DNA of 64,000 nucleotides from Meconema thalassinum (Eukaryota; Arthropoda; Insecta; Orthoptera; Tettigoniidae), in assembly GCA_946902985.2 (NCBI GenBank), contig OX336397.1, positions 155,985,890 to 156,049,889 on the forward strand. Reading direction: 5' to 3'. Positions 21,451-32,869 of the stretch are shown piece after piece (position 1 is the first letter of the stretch; the number at the start of each line of letters is the position of its first letter). Below the pieces are notes generated by a model that was given only the letters and a program-made list of their open reading frames with translations, was not told the origin of the DNA and searched no databases. The translations under genes and the position numbers were made by a program.

Positions 21451-21762
21451 ATTAATTGTAAATGCTATTATATTGCTAATTATAATGCTATTGTGGTACA
21501 GTGTAATATTTTCTTAGGGGCAAATGACCTCGTAGTTCCACCCCTTAAAACAACAATAACTAACTAACTAGTGTAATATTTATTATTATTGACTTCGTTG
21601 GTGACATTGGACCACTTGAGTCGTAACATGCTCTTTTGTTTGAGGGTTGTACTTCTTCCAATCCGCTTATTACCTCTACATACGGTAAATTTTTCCGAAA
21701 TATTCTTGATTTTCTGAGTATTTGTGAATCTGAAGAAGAATGTTATTTTGTCTTTGTTCTCA

Positions 21763-23354
21763 CAAGGGGAACTGTCCAAACGGTCATATCGAAACCGACA
21801 ATGATATTTCGTAGAGATGATGAGGAAACCATAAATTGGCGATGCACAAAAAATTAACTGCCATTTCGAACTGGAAGGTATCGAAATTGTGATACAAAAT
21901 CCGTATGACAACGCAACTTCTGGACAACCCTTGCATCTTGCCGGCTCGTGCGGCGCACAGCGGAGGGGAGTTGCAGTTGTGCTGGAGAGAGCGAGAACGA
22001 ACTGGCAGGCTACCACGCGCGAGGACACTTCATTGTTAGGGAACGAATGTTGAACATAAATGAGGTTCGTTAATCGCATGATAAAAACAGAAATATTTTT
22101 GGCACCATGCACAACGAATATGCACTTTGAGGCCACATTGTTTTCCTTACTTATTTGAAGACAATACTTCGAACTCGGGAGGTCTTTGTGTTGTATAATT
22201 GGTTGTGAACCACGAATATTTAACTATGTACTTGAACCGTGGGGAAGAAAATTGAAAATGCATGAAGGATTGCATTTTCAGTACGCTGTTTCTCTGATAT
22301 ACATCAAACTGAACGTCTTCACAAGCCGACACCATGTCTGTTAAACGACGATACAAAGCTTTCCATTGTCGGAAGAAAAACTTATCCAAGGGCTGTATTT
22401 CTCCTGTAGTGCCGGGAGGACTCTGGAGAATTTCTATACTGTTGCCTGAAGGAATGTCTTCAAGACATCATTTATCACTATAAGTAGTCCAGGAATATAA
22501 CAGTAGCAAACACTTCTCTTCCGCAAATGGGAAAAAGCATTCTTTAAACCAATATTTTAATTCCTTTTTCCCCATTTTTCCTGATTTTGTGGCTGTTACA
22601 ATTATATTTCTGGAATAAAACATTTCTTTGGAAACTCTCGGGCCGAAAGTTCCAGTGCCTCCTGTAGTACAATGAATAATTTCGGGAAAAGTGTACCGGC
22701 CATACTAATTTTAGGCATAATTGTGTACGAATGGGTGAGTGCATGAACTGATTGAGCAACTGTTTCTGTATGTTTCTCACCAACAAACGATAGCGTCCTT
22801 TTCGCTTTCATTTCGCGCACGAAACCACTCTGATCTGTATTGTATATTGAAGAAGGGGTGTAGTCTAAAACACGCTCTGTAGCTGCTTCTACAAATTTCT
22901 TTGTGACTTGATCTTTTTTGTCTCCTTCTTGCAGATACGTACGGGATACAAATTTCATGATTTTTGTACTTTTTATTCTGCACTTTTTCTTAAAATGACT
23001 CAACCAACAAGTACGTGCGCTGAAATTAGTTCGCCCAATTGAAATCTCTCGTGAAATTTCCAAGGCCCACAGTCGCAGGTCTTCATCACATACATTGCGC
23101 TTCAGCCTTCTTACTTCTGCAAAGCGAGCACAGAGCGCTCAAGGTTACGCGTACGCTTCAGCTTGTCACTAGGGCTGTCCACGTTGACCTAAATGCTAGC
23201 GCGTGCAATTCTGTCAGAAATCTTCGTGCCGATTTCAGGACCTTCCAGTTAGAAATGGCAGCGAATGTTTTGTACATCGCTAATTTATGGTTTCCTCATC
23301 ATCTCTACGAAATATCATTGTCGTTTCGATATGACCGTATGGACAGTTCCCTTG
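21763..23354 (-). mobile_element. pogo/Tigger-like DNA transposon, decayed
   Basis: The ends are long inverted repeats of about 130 bp. Left 21763-21895 begins CAAGGGGAACTGTCC; right, read inward from 23354, begins CAAGGGAACTGTCC and continues through CGGTCATATCGAAAC and GATGAGGAAACCATAAATT. Inside is a broken transposase on the minus strand. No clear TA duplication was seen at the ends. At about 1.6 kb it is shorter than an autonomous element of about 2.4 kb. Confidence 0.85.
22147..23130 (-). pseudogene. pogo/jerky-like DDE transposase remnant
   Basis: In order on the minus strand: a CENP-B-type helix-turn-helix (DEDLRLWALEISREI, then TCWLSHFKKKC, about 23010-23110), a first catalytic motif IYNTDQSGF (Asp codon 22833-22835), then THSYTIMPKISMAGTLFPKL, and the last motif PGTTGEIQPLDKFFF (Asp at 22384-22386). 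At the second catalytic position, where relatives read LLLDSWTGY, this copy reads LLYSWTTY: the Asp codon is TAT at 22495-22497. Stops also separate the pieces. The protein cannot be active. Confidence 0.8.
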
Positions 23355-23785
23355 TCAGTATCTGCTATCTCGAGACTAATAGTTTAGAGGTTCTGTTGGA
23401 TTACATGAATACATTTTCCTTCTGTCGTCACTAGGTAACGTAAAATTCTATCTTCTGGCAGTCGTAAGATGTGTTAGTGATGGCTATTCTGTGTGTTCTA
23501 ATGGGCACAAAGAGGCTATAACTAAGTAGTAATTATTGTTTACGATACCATCTCCTGTCTCAAAAGCATCTCATCTGTCGCATATACCTGTGGAAACTTT
23601 GCTTCCTCCATTCCCTTTAGAAATTTTATTTTTACATTTATTTGTCAAAGCTACTCACCCTCAACGTTGTAACGGTACATTCATTTTCTTCATGGCGCAT
23701 TTTAAATATCGTATGTTTTCCCACAACCGGGCGTCCTATCAACAGCGTAATTTTTATTTTCTTCTTTTTTTTTTTTCAGAGATTC
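23355..23785. other. unassigned sequence ending in a splice-acceptor-like tract
   Basis: The last 30 bp (about 23753-23780) are almost pure pyrimidine followed by CAG, then AGATTCGAGAG. This fits a 3' splice site consensus. No matching exon evidence is available. Confidence 0.5.
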
Positions 23786-26700
23786 GAGAGATCCCCGAGT
23801 GTTATAAAAGATGGGTGCCTTTTGCGAGTCCCGAGAGTGCCATAAATGCCATGAGTGTTAAAACAGGGGAGTCGGCAAGCCGCGTGTGTTGTAAGAAGAT
23901 GGGTGCCGTCTGAGATTCAGGAGAGAGCTGCGAGTGTTGTTAGAGGATGGGAGCCGTCTGAGATTCCCGAGAGAGCTGCGAGTGTTGTTAGAAGATGGGT
24001 GCCGTCTGAGATTCAGGAGAGAGCTGCGAGTGTTGTTAGAAGATGGGTGCCGTCTGAGATTCCCGAGAGAGCTGCGAGTGTTGTTAGACGATGGGTGCCG
24101 TCTGAGGTTCCCGAGAGAGCTGCGAGTGTTGTTAGAAGATGGGTGTCTTCTGCAATTCCCGAGAGAGCTGCGAGTGTTGTTAGAAGATGGGTGTCATCTG
24201 AGATTCCCGACAGAGCTGCGAGTGTTGTTAGAAGATGGGTGCCACCTGAGATTCCTAAGAGAGCTGCGAGTGTTGTTAGAAGATGGGTGCCGTCTGAGAT
24301 TCCAAAGAGAGCTGCGAGTGTTGTTAGAAGATGGGTGCCTTCTGCAATTCCCGAGAGAGCTGCGAGTGTTGTTAGAAGATGGGTGTCATTTGAGATTCCC
24401 GAGAGAGCTGTGAGTGTTGTTAGAAGATGGGTGCCTTCTGCAATTCCCAAGAGAGCTGCGAGTGTTGTTGGAAGATGGGTGCCGTCTGAGATTTCCGAGT
24501 GAGCTGCGAGTGTTGTTAGAAGATGGGTGCCATCTGAGACTCCCTAAAGAGCTGCGAGTGTTGTTAGAAGATGGGTGCCACCTGAGATTCCCAAGAGAGC
24601 TGCGAGTGTTGTTAGAAGATGGGTGCCGACTGCTATTCCCGAGAGAGCAGCGAGTGTTGTTAGAAGATGGGTGCCGTTTGAGATTCCCGAGAGAGCTGCC
24701 AGTGTTGTTAGAAGATGGGTGCCATCTGAGATTCCCGAGAGAGATGCGAGTGTTGTTAGTAGATGGGTGCAGCCTGGGATTCCCGAGAGAGCTGCCAGTG
24801 TTGTTAGTAGATGGGTGCCGTCTGAGATTCCCGAGAGAGCAGCGAGTGTTGTTAGAAGATGGGTGCCGTTTGAGATTTCCGAGAGAGCTGCCAGTGTTGT
24901 TAGAAGATGGGTGCCGTCTGAGATTCACGAGAGAGCTGCGAGTGTTGTTAGAAGATGGGTGCCGTCTGAGATTCCTGAGAGAGCTGTGAGTATTGTTAGA
25001 AGATGGGTGCTGCCTGGGATTCCCGAGAAAACTGCGTGTGTTGTTAGAAGATGGGTGCCGTCTGAGATTCCCGAGAAAACTGCGAGTGTTGTTAGAAGAT
25101 GGGTGCCGTCTGAGAGTCCCGAGAGAGCTGCGAGTGTTGTTAGAAGATGGGTGCCGTCTGAGATTCCCGATAGTGCTGTGAGTGGTGTTAGAAGATGGGT
25201 GCCGTCTGAGATTTCCGAGAGAGCTGCGAGTGTAGTTAGACTATGGGTGCCACCTGAGATTCCCGAGAGAGCTGCGAGTGTTGTTAGAAGTTGGTGCCAC
25301 CTGAGATTCCCGAGAGAGCTGCGAGTGTTGTTAGAAGATGGGTACCATCTGAGATTCCCGAGAGAGCTGCGAGTGTTGTTAGAAGATGGGTGCCGTCTGA
25401 TATTCCCGAGCGAGCTGCGAGTGTTGTTAGAAGATGGGTGCCACCTGAGATTCCCGAGAGAGCTGCGAGTGTTGTAAGAAGATGGGTGTCGCCTGAGATT
25501 CACGAGAGAGCTGCCAGTGTTGTTAGAAGATGGGTGCCGTCTGAGATTCCCGAGAGAGATGCGAGTGTTGTTAGTAGATGGGTGCAGCCTGGGATTCCCG
25601 AGAGAGCTGCGAGTGTTGTTAGTAGATGGGTGCCGTCTGAGATTCCCGAGAGAGCAGCGAGTGTTGTTAGAAGATGGGTGCCGTTTGAGATTTCCGAGAG
25701 AGCTGCCAGTGTTGTTAGAAGATGGGTGCCGTCTGAGATTCCTGAGAGAGCTGTGAGTATTGTTAGAAGATGGGTGCTGCCTGGGATTCCCGAGAAAACT
25801 GCGTGTGTTGTTAGAAGATGGGTGCCGTCTGAGATTCCCGAGAAAACTGCGAGTGTTGTTAGAAGATGGGTGCCGTCTGAGAGTCCCGAGAGAGCTGCGA
25901 GTGTTGTTAGATGATGGGTGCCGTCTGAGATTCCCGATAGTGCTGTGAGTGGTGTTAGAAGATGGGTGCCGTCTGAGATTCCCGAGAGAGCTGCGAGTGT
26001 AGTTAGACTATGGGTGCCGTCTGAGATTCCCGAGAGAGCTGCGAGTGTTGTTAGAAGATGGTGCCACCTGAGATTCCCGAGAGAGCTGCGAGTGTTGTTA
26101 GAAGATGGGTACCATCTGAGATTACCGAGAGAGCTGCGAGTGTTGTTAGAAGATGGGTGCCGTCTGATATTCCCGAGCGAGCTGCGAGTGTTGTTAGAAG
26201 ATGGGTGCCACCTGAGATTCCCGAGAGAGCTGCGAGTGTTGTAAGAAGATGGGTGTCGCCTGAGATTCACGAGAGAGCTGCGAGTGTTGTTAGAAGACGG
26301 GTGCCGTCTGAGATTCCCGAGAGAGCTGCGAGTGTTGTTAGAAGATGGGTGCCGTCTGAGATTCCCGAGAGAGCTGCGAGTGTTGTTAGATGACGGGTGC
26401 CGTCTGAGATTCCCGAGAGAGCTGCGAGTAATGTTAGAAGATGGGTGCCGCCTGAGATTCCCGAGAGAGCTGTGAGTGTTGTTAGAAGATGGGTGCCGTC
26501 TGAGATTCCCGAGAGTGCTGCGAAAGTTGTTAGAGGATGGGTGCCGTCTGAGATTCCCGAGAGAGCTGCGAGTGTTGTGAGAAGATGGGTGCCATCTGAG
26601 ACTCCCTAGAGGGCTGCGAGTGTTGTTAGAAGATGGGTGCCACCTGAGATTCCCAAGAGTGCTGCGAGTGTTGTTAGAAGATGGGTGCCGTCTGAGATTC

Positions 26701-27003
26701 CCGAGAGAGCTGCGAGTGTTGTTAGAAGACGGGTGCCGTCTGAGATTCCCGAGAGAGCTGTGAGTGTTGTTAGATGACGGGTGCCGCCTGAGATTCCCGA
26801 GAGAGCTGCGAGTGTTGTTAGAAGACGGGTGCCGTCTGAGATTCCCGAGAGAGCTGCGAGTGTTGTTAGAAGATGGGTGCCGTCTGAGATTCCCGAGAGA
26901 GCCGCAAGTGTTGTTAGAAGATGGGTGCCGCCTGAGAGTGCCGAGAGAGCTGTGAGTGTTGTTAGAAGATGGGTGCTGCCTGAGATTCCCGAGAGTGTGC
27001 TGT
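23786..27003. repeat. 48-bp minisatellite, 65 units
   Basis: Using GATGGGTG as anchor, the first regular unit is at 23898 and the last at 26968: 64 steps of 48 bp less two single-base deletions, so 65 units plus decayed units at both edges. The consensus unit includes GTTGTTAGAAGATGGGTGCC and GTCTGAGATTCCCGAGAG. As 48 is a multiple of 3, four of six frames stay open for long stretches (for example a 16-residue repeat RRWVPSEIPERAASVV on the plus strand). Frame breaks and freely varying codons argue against a selected protein. A block of 16-17 units is duplicated inside the array. Confidence 0.97.
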
Positions 27004-27805
27004 TTTTCTAAGAGAGCTGGCTGTTACTTACGTGTACATCTTTTATTATAGGGGAACGAGTCGCTTGCTTAAAAAGCTGATAACGCTTTCTCGGGAAGTT
27101 CATGAGTGTTTGTATCATAGATACACAGGAACAAATACAGTGAACACTTTACGGTTGTATCTGTTAAACGCAATCAACGTGCTGTGATATCTTTTTCTGT
27201 ACATTGCATTTCAACAGCCTACACCTTTTGCTGCAACATCCGTTTCGATCATTAGCGAATATCCTGATCACTTCGTATATCTTTGATGGCGGCTCTCGCG
27301 GGGTTTGAGCAGCGAATGTCAGATCCCTGTGTTAGAATGTCGTAAGGAATCACGTGATGTACTGCAATTTCTGGACTCTCTGTAAACCAAATTCATCATG
27401 AAATATTTTGATCCTATTATTGACTAACAGTAAATAGGCTATGACTTCACTAAGAGTAATTACTAAAAGAATAAAATACAAAAACAACAGAAAAAAACAG
27501 AGATTGTGTAAAGCGAACTAGTCTAAAACAAAACGACTTCTACCTGAACCAATACATGAGAACGACGAAAAGAAGTCCTACCAACTGTTAAGCAAGGGTA
27601 TGTAAAAGCCAGCCAGCTACACCAACATTGACAGCAAGAGCTAATAGAAAGGTTTATGGAACGACAAGAGTCGAATGACTACTCAAAACTAATTTGGAAC
27701 AGCGACTAATTTATGGAGAAATCGCAACAAAGCTGGGCTGAATTACGCTCGAATTATGATTATTATTATTATTTTAAAATAAGGCAGATAAATTATTTAA
27801 ATACG
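27004..27805. other. unassigned sequence
   Basis: Right flank of the minisatellite. No gene or repeat family recognised. Confidence 0.5.
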
Positions 27806-27806
27806 T

Positions 27807-27851
<45 letters not shown>
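27806..27851. repeat. (TTTA)n microsatellite
   Basis: About eleven tetranucleotide repeats directly next to the T2 tail end of a SINE-A2; probably the elongated A-rich tail of that SINE. Confidence 0.9.
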
Positions 27852-27853
<2 letters not shown>

Positions 27854-27855
<2 letters not shown>

Positions 27856-28262
27856 ATATGGCTCTTAGTGCCGGGAGTGTCCGAGGACATGTTCGGCACG
27901 CCACAGGCTGTAGCTGCTTCTAGCGGAAACCAATAGGGTGAGCTACAAGTTCCGTTCAATTTCAAGTAGTTCCAACTTTTGCTACCAGATGTCAATGATA
28001 CCTACTGGTGAACGTTGGAACTTTGATAGAGCGTCGCAACGAAATCTAACTTAGAAATTTAGCTTCATACAAGTTTAGTCTGTGGAAGGATCTTTTACAT
28101 GCCATAAATCTAGGACATGGGACCGCCGGCTTTACGTCCCCTCCGAAGGAAGGCATACTGAAGGACTTTAACCTTCTTAAAATCCAACGACCTCGGCCAG
28201 GTTTGAACCCACTATTTTGGGCACAGCAGTTCAGCATGCTACCGACTACGCCACCGAAGCCG
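27854..28262 (-). mobile_element. SINE-A2 copy (A head with tail T2)
   Basis: Same arrangement as 18801-19228: T2 tail at the left (GTGTCCGAGGACATGTTCGG), SINE-A head at the right (CAGCATGCTACCGACTACGC). The B-box region reads GGTTTGAACCC on the opposite strand. Confidence 0.87.
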
Positions 28263-29011
28263 CTATATATTTCAATACATTAACAGGTTTTACAATCGGC
28301 TGTCAGCATCTATTCTAACTCTGAGTGGGTGTGAGTTCGAACCCCATTGAATTGGCTTACCATTTTGACGCTCCTGGTAAATGCCTGACGGTGGAAGAGG
28401 GTAGTATAAATTTGTGCAGGGCCCATTGTGTGGCGTAACTACCCTGCCAGGACTCAAGAAGTTGAGCTAGGCACCCCCAGGGCCATGAACGAACCATCTA
28501 CTAGGCCACGTGCGCTTCCTTGCAAATTATTGTCCAATTTCATGAACTCTTGCGGTGATATCGGCATCAATGATAGCTTTGAAGCCATTTTTTAGCGTTG
28601 CCATATTTACAATTAGTATTGAGCTTCCAGTCGGTCAACACTGATCATTGCTAAGGCAGAATGACACACGTTTTGTTTGCCTTTGACTATGTTATTCTAG
28701 TTTTTTTGAGAATTTAGTGCTGAAGGATTCAAAGTATTTTGTTACTGACGGTCCGCTCTTGAACTATTCTAAGATTCATGGGCCAAGGATTGAAATAACC
28801 TAATTTTGAAGATATATTACAAAGTCAATGAAAAGAGAGAAAACAGACCCAGCTCAGATGTCCCTCAGGATCACTAATTTAGAGAATTTCCCCACTCAAT
28901 TTCTTATGGGAAAGTTGCAAGTTTTTAGAGGAGAAAATAATACAATGTAACAATAAAATGAAACGATGTTGAATGAAAAAATGTTGACATTTTAATTCAT
29001 TATTTTAGTCT
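28263..29011. other. unassigned sequence with small scraps
   Basis: A tRNA-B-box-like GAGTTCGAACCCC occurs near 28330 and may head an old SINE. A Retro-H scrap (ACAGACCCAGCTCAGATG) lies near 28845. A TTTGAAGCCATTTTTTAGCG and CAGTCGGTCAACAC pair near 28578-28640 resembles the flank and arm of the fold-back element at 3349. Confidence 0.45.
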
Positions 29012-29433
29012 GGTTGGTTGATTCCTCAGTTTAGGTGCTGCGACAACGCGGTCATGTAGCCCCGTGTACTTTGGGTGTGTGTAGAATCTGTCTGGTAACC
29101 AGTGTTAATTGTGATGGTTGTATTAGTGTGTGTATCTGTTCTTTAATTTAAGTACAGACTGCAACTTAGATTTTTTCAATTAGTTCCTACTTTTGCCACC
29201 AAGAGCCACCGTCATCGACTACTAGGTCAAGTTCAGAACTTAGCTACTAGACGCCACCGCAGTCGGCTCTTGGCAACGAACGTGGAAACCTAAGAACGTT
29301 GTTTACATTCTTAACCTATCCAATTTAGATTCACACAGATGTAATTAGTGGAAGGTTCTTTAAAATGCCATAAATCTATGACATGGGACCGCCGGCTTTA
29401 CTTCCCCTCCGAAGGAAGGCATACTGAGGGATT
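29012..29433 (-). mobile_element. SINE-A copy, 5' truncated, tail T1
   Basis: Flanked by an exact 13-bp TSD, ATTATTTTAGTCT, at 28999-29011 and 29434-29446. It keeps the T1 tail and middle but lacks the tRNA-like head, as from incomplete reverse transcription. Confidence 0.92.
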
Positions 29434-29597
29434 ATTATTTTAGTCTAATGATTTGGACACCCCTGTAGCGTGTCCTGAATCTCGTCATACGGTTTGTTTA
29501 TTTTATCTTGAAGGTTTTATGAATTACGTGAATAATAGTGCATATGCACGTGTATACAATTCAGAATAACGCAATATAATACATGACGTAACATTAA

Positions 29598-29733
29598 CAA
29601 CAATAGCATGCGCTATAATTCTATTTGTAATGTTTACTTATCGCCTCGAGCCGGGCAACAAGACAGTGCTGTGCGGTGAGAGCTGTACTGAGATAAGTAA
29701 ACATTACAAATAGTGCATGCTATTGTTTTTAAT
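29598..29733. repeat. inverted repeat with 40-bp arms
   Basis: The left arm (29598-29642) and right arm (29692-29731) pair through ACAATAGCATGC and CTATTTGTAATGTTTACTTATC. The left arm has a 10-bp insertion. The 50-bp spacer is GC-rich. It could be a small hairpin MITE; no TSD was found. Confidence 0.8.
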
Positions 29734-30177
29734 GCTATCTCATTTGAAGACTTCACGGGGAAAACGGTTTATGTCACATTCTGTAAATTTTTCAGGGGAA
29801 CGAATTTAAACTTTCAACACTAAAAGGAAATACGTAAAATACCCTAATTGAGGGTAAGCAATATAGTTGTTTTGCAAAATTATTCTTTTTTATAATGGAA
29901 GTACATGTAAATCCAATAAAAACTAAAGTTAAATTATGAAAAATGTGAGAGGATATGGGACGTTTTTCCGATTGCACTAATAGCCCAGTCAAATTAGAAT
30001 TTTTCGAGGAAATAATTTCCAGAAAGCTGGAAATCGTTTTAATACCTTCGTATGGTCCTAAATGCGTGTAATCCGAGTTTGCACCATCACAAGAGGTGTG
30101 CATAACTTTTGGGACCCAAATAACCTCGAAATTTTTCCTCTTTTTTCATGTTTTCGCTTGTAGCTCGAAAACGAGTT
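29734..30177. other. unassigned sequence
   Basis: Nothing recognised; a 103-codon minus-strand frame (29792-30103) has no known motif. Confidence 0.4.
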
Positions 30178-30762
30178 CATCCACACCCTACATCCGAGGC
30201 AATCTGTTTAACATATTCTAATCTTGGTCTACCCCTACAGTTCTTGTCCTCGACCCTTCCTTCCATAACTATGCTTGCTATTCCTGGGTGTCTTAGTATG
30301 TCTCCTACCAACCTATCTCTTCTCTTCAATAGCAGTCACCAGAAACATCTTTCCTCTCCCATTCGTCTTAATACCTCATCGTTTGCAACCCTATCTACCC
30401 ATCAGATCTTCATAATTCTCCTGTAACACCACATTTCAAACGCTTCAATTCTCCTCTTTTCTGCTGCACCAATTATCCAAGTTTCACTTCCATAGAGCGC
30501 CACGCTCCAGACAAAGGCTTTCAAAAATGACTTCCTAGTACCTAAATCTATACTCGATATGAACAGATTCCTTTTCTGTAAAAATGCTTTCCTTGCCCGA
30601 GTCAACCTACTTTTTATATTCTCTTTGCTTCGTCCATTACTGGTTATTTTGCTTCCTAAGTAACAGAAGTCTCCTACTTCCTTTAGTTTTTCACCTGCCA
30701 ATTTGATGTCCATAGAGGTTTCTGATTTGTTCGGCTGCATTCCTTTATTTTTGTTTTACTAG
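30178..30762 (-). pseudogene. LINE-R copy, both ends truncated
   Basis: The minus-strand frame at 30402-30740 encodes MDIKLAGEKLKEVGDFCYLG, a RARKAFLQKRN stretch, and KAFVWSVALYGSETW with AFEMWCYRRIMKI. It lacks the last LINE-R 3' bases and the (CAA)n tail, and ends abruptly at SINE-G on the other side. Confidence 0.82.
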
Positions 30763-30917
30763 AAAGCGCTATAGAGTCAAGGAGCTCCTTGACTTTCTTA
30801 GCGCTCCAAGGAACGACGAAATTTGATATGCAAGCTGCCCTCTGAGTGTCAAAAACAATGCTTGCACCTGGCCCCCGAGGCAATACGATATTATTATGAT
30901 TATTATTATTATTATTA
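30763..30917 (+). mobile_element. SINE-G tail fragment
   Basis: It matches the 3' part of SINE-G (AGAAAGCGCTATAG, AAGGAACGACGAAATTTGA, GTGTCAAA) and ends in ATACGATATTATTA plus (TTA)n. It is 5'-truncated and joined directly to LINE-R in the opposite orientation. Confidence 0.8.
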
Positions 30918-31484
30918 AGGAAAGCATGTGCATTCGTCTTAATATTGTCTTACATCTAGAAATATTTTAAAAAATATTTCAGCCCAGCGATTTTTGATTC
31001 CAAACAACTGCGCACAAGGACAAAGAAAATGCTAACACTAGACGAGTGCGATTCAGGCTGCCATGAGCCAACAGCAAAGAATACAGAGAGGAAGATTTGA
31101 CACTTACACGACCCCATGTGCCTTGAGGAACGGCCTGCCATTTCTCCTGAAACAGCAATACATAGGCAACACACATTACACAAGTGCGTGACAGCAAAAC
31201 AGAATCTCCTCAAATGATGGAATATGGTAAACACTCCAAGTACAGATTATTATAATGCTTTAGCGAACAAATGATAAAACAGACTCGGAATTCAGCACAA
31301 TAACAGACTCGGGATTCAGCACAATCGATCATAAATTAGGTCGACATTGACCCGCGCGATAGTTGGGTGTCCATTTATTTTATGAACTTCTGGAAAAGGC
31401 TTACCAACATTCAAAATCCAACACTAGATATTCTTCATATTTTTAGGATCTTTCATTCAAGGAGCATTGTTATTGATTCATTTA
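30918..31484. other. unassigned sequence
   Basis: A 24-bp tandem duplication (CAGACTCGGAATTCAGCAC-type) lies at about 31281-31328. Otherwise nothing recognised. Confidence 0.45.
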
Positions 31485-32708
31485 TAGCCTACTTTCGATT
31501 TTTGCAAAATATGAAAGTTGACTTATGAGATCAACACAGGGCGAAACATTGTGTGTCTGTGAGTGAGTGTGTATGTACTCTGAATGTCGGTCCCCCCACA
31601 ACAATTCAAACACGGTAGAACCGCATTGAACGAAATTTGGTACAGAGGTAGCACTAGCAAAGGGTACCTCAGTGTCATGATTTATATCGCCGCCATCTTG
31701 ACGGAAACGTAATGGCGGCCAGCTAAAATTTAAAAGCTTAAATCAATTTACGACCAACCTAATAATTTGATCTCTACCAATTTTTGCAACGTTATACCTT
31801 TATGTATGTAAAACTTTTCGACCAAACTACAAGGTCATCAGCCCAATAATTTGCGGATGGCGGCCATGTATGTGTGCAAATCGATTCCCCCTATCTTTTC
31901 AAACACAGTTAAACCGAAATGAACAAGCCTTGGTACAGAGGTAGCACTAGCAAAGGGAAACACAGTGTCATGATTTATATCGCCGCCATCTTGATGAAAA
32001 CGTAATGGCGGCCACCCAAATGTTAAAAGCTTAAATCTAATTACGACCAATCTAATCATCTGATCTCTACCAAATTTGGCAATTTTAAACCTTTATGTAC
32101 GAAGAATCATTTGACCTAACTACAAGGTCATCAGCCCAATATTTTGCGTATGGCGGCCATGTATGTGTGCAAATCGATTCTCCCTATCTATTCAAACACG
32201 GTGAAACCAAGTTGAACGAAATTTGGTACAGGGGTAACACTAGCAAAGGGCACCTCAGTGTTATGTTTTATATCACCGCCATCTTGACGAAAACATAAAC
32301 ATAATAGCGGCCACCCAAATGTTAAAAGCTTAAATCATATTACGACCAACCTAATTATTTGATCTCTACCAAATTTTGCAACAACATACCTTTTTGTGAG
32401 AAGCATCTTTTGACAGAACTACAAGGTCATCAGCCCAATAGTTTGCAGATAGCGGCAATGTATGTGTGCAAATCGATTCACCATATCAATTCAAACACAG
32501 TGAAACCGAATTGAATGACATTTTGTACAGAGGTAGCACTAGCAAAGGGCACATCATATTCATGCTTAATATTCGTATAACACGTTGTATTTCAACAAGC
32601 TACTACAACCAACATTCAATTATACTCGTTGAAAAGGACAAGGAGTTATAACAATACCCATGCATTTAGGAGAAAGTAGGCTATATGTTCTTTACTGAAC
32701 ATCTTGTT
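31485..32708 (+). mobile_element. HEL-2 copy a, Helentron-like (HINE) element
   Basis: The 5' end is TAGCCTACTTTC; its inverse GAAAGTAGGCTA lies just inside the 3' hairpin (ATGTTC, loop TTTACT, GAACAT) followed by CTTGTTT. A short GT-rich stretch follows the 5' end. The body is four tandem units starting TTCAAACACGGT at 31605, 31898, 32191 and 32490 (293, 293 and 299 bp). Each unit has two ATGGCGG-like cores 145 and 148 bp apart (31712, 31857, 32005, 32150, 32304, 32449). Non-autonomous; classified by structure. Confidence 0.75.
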
Positions 32709-32869
32709 TGGGATTGAACATTGTAGTGATTTATCCCCGTGTACTTGGGTGTGTTTAAATACCTTCTTCGTCACGAACATAAATCATTTTCAAACATAAT
32801 CTGTACTAAATTGACTGGAAAATGTGCAACATTTAGAGACATCGCATCATTAAGGAATAAACACAGTTA

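Noticed and set aside
23855..26393. Several long open frames on both strands in the 48-bp array
   Set aside because: They follow from a unit length divisible by three and no stop in four frames. Frames are broken by deletions and in-array stops, and codons vary at all positions. Not listed as CDS.
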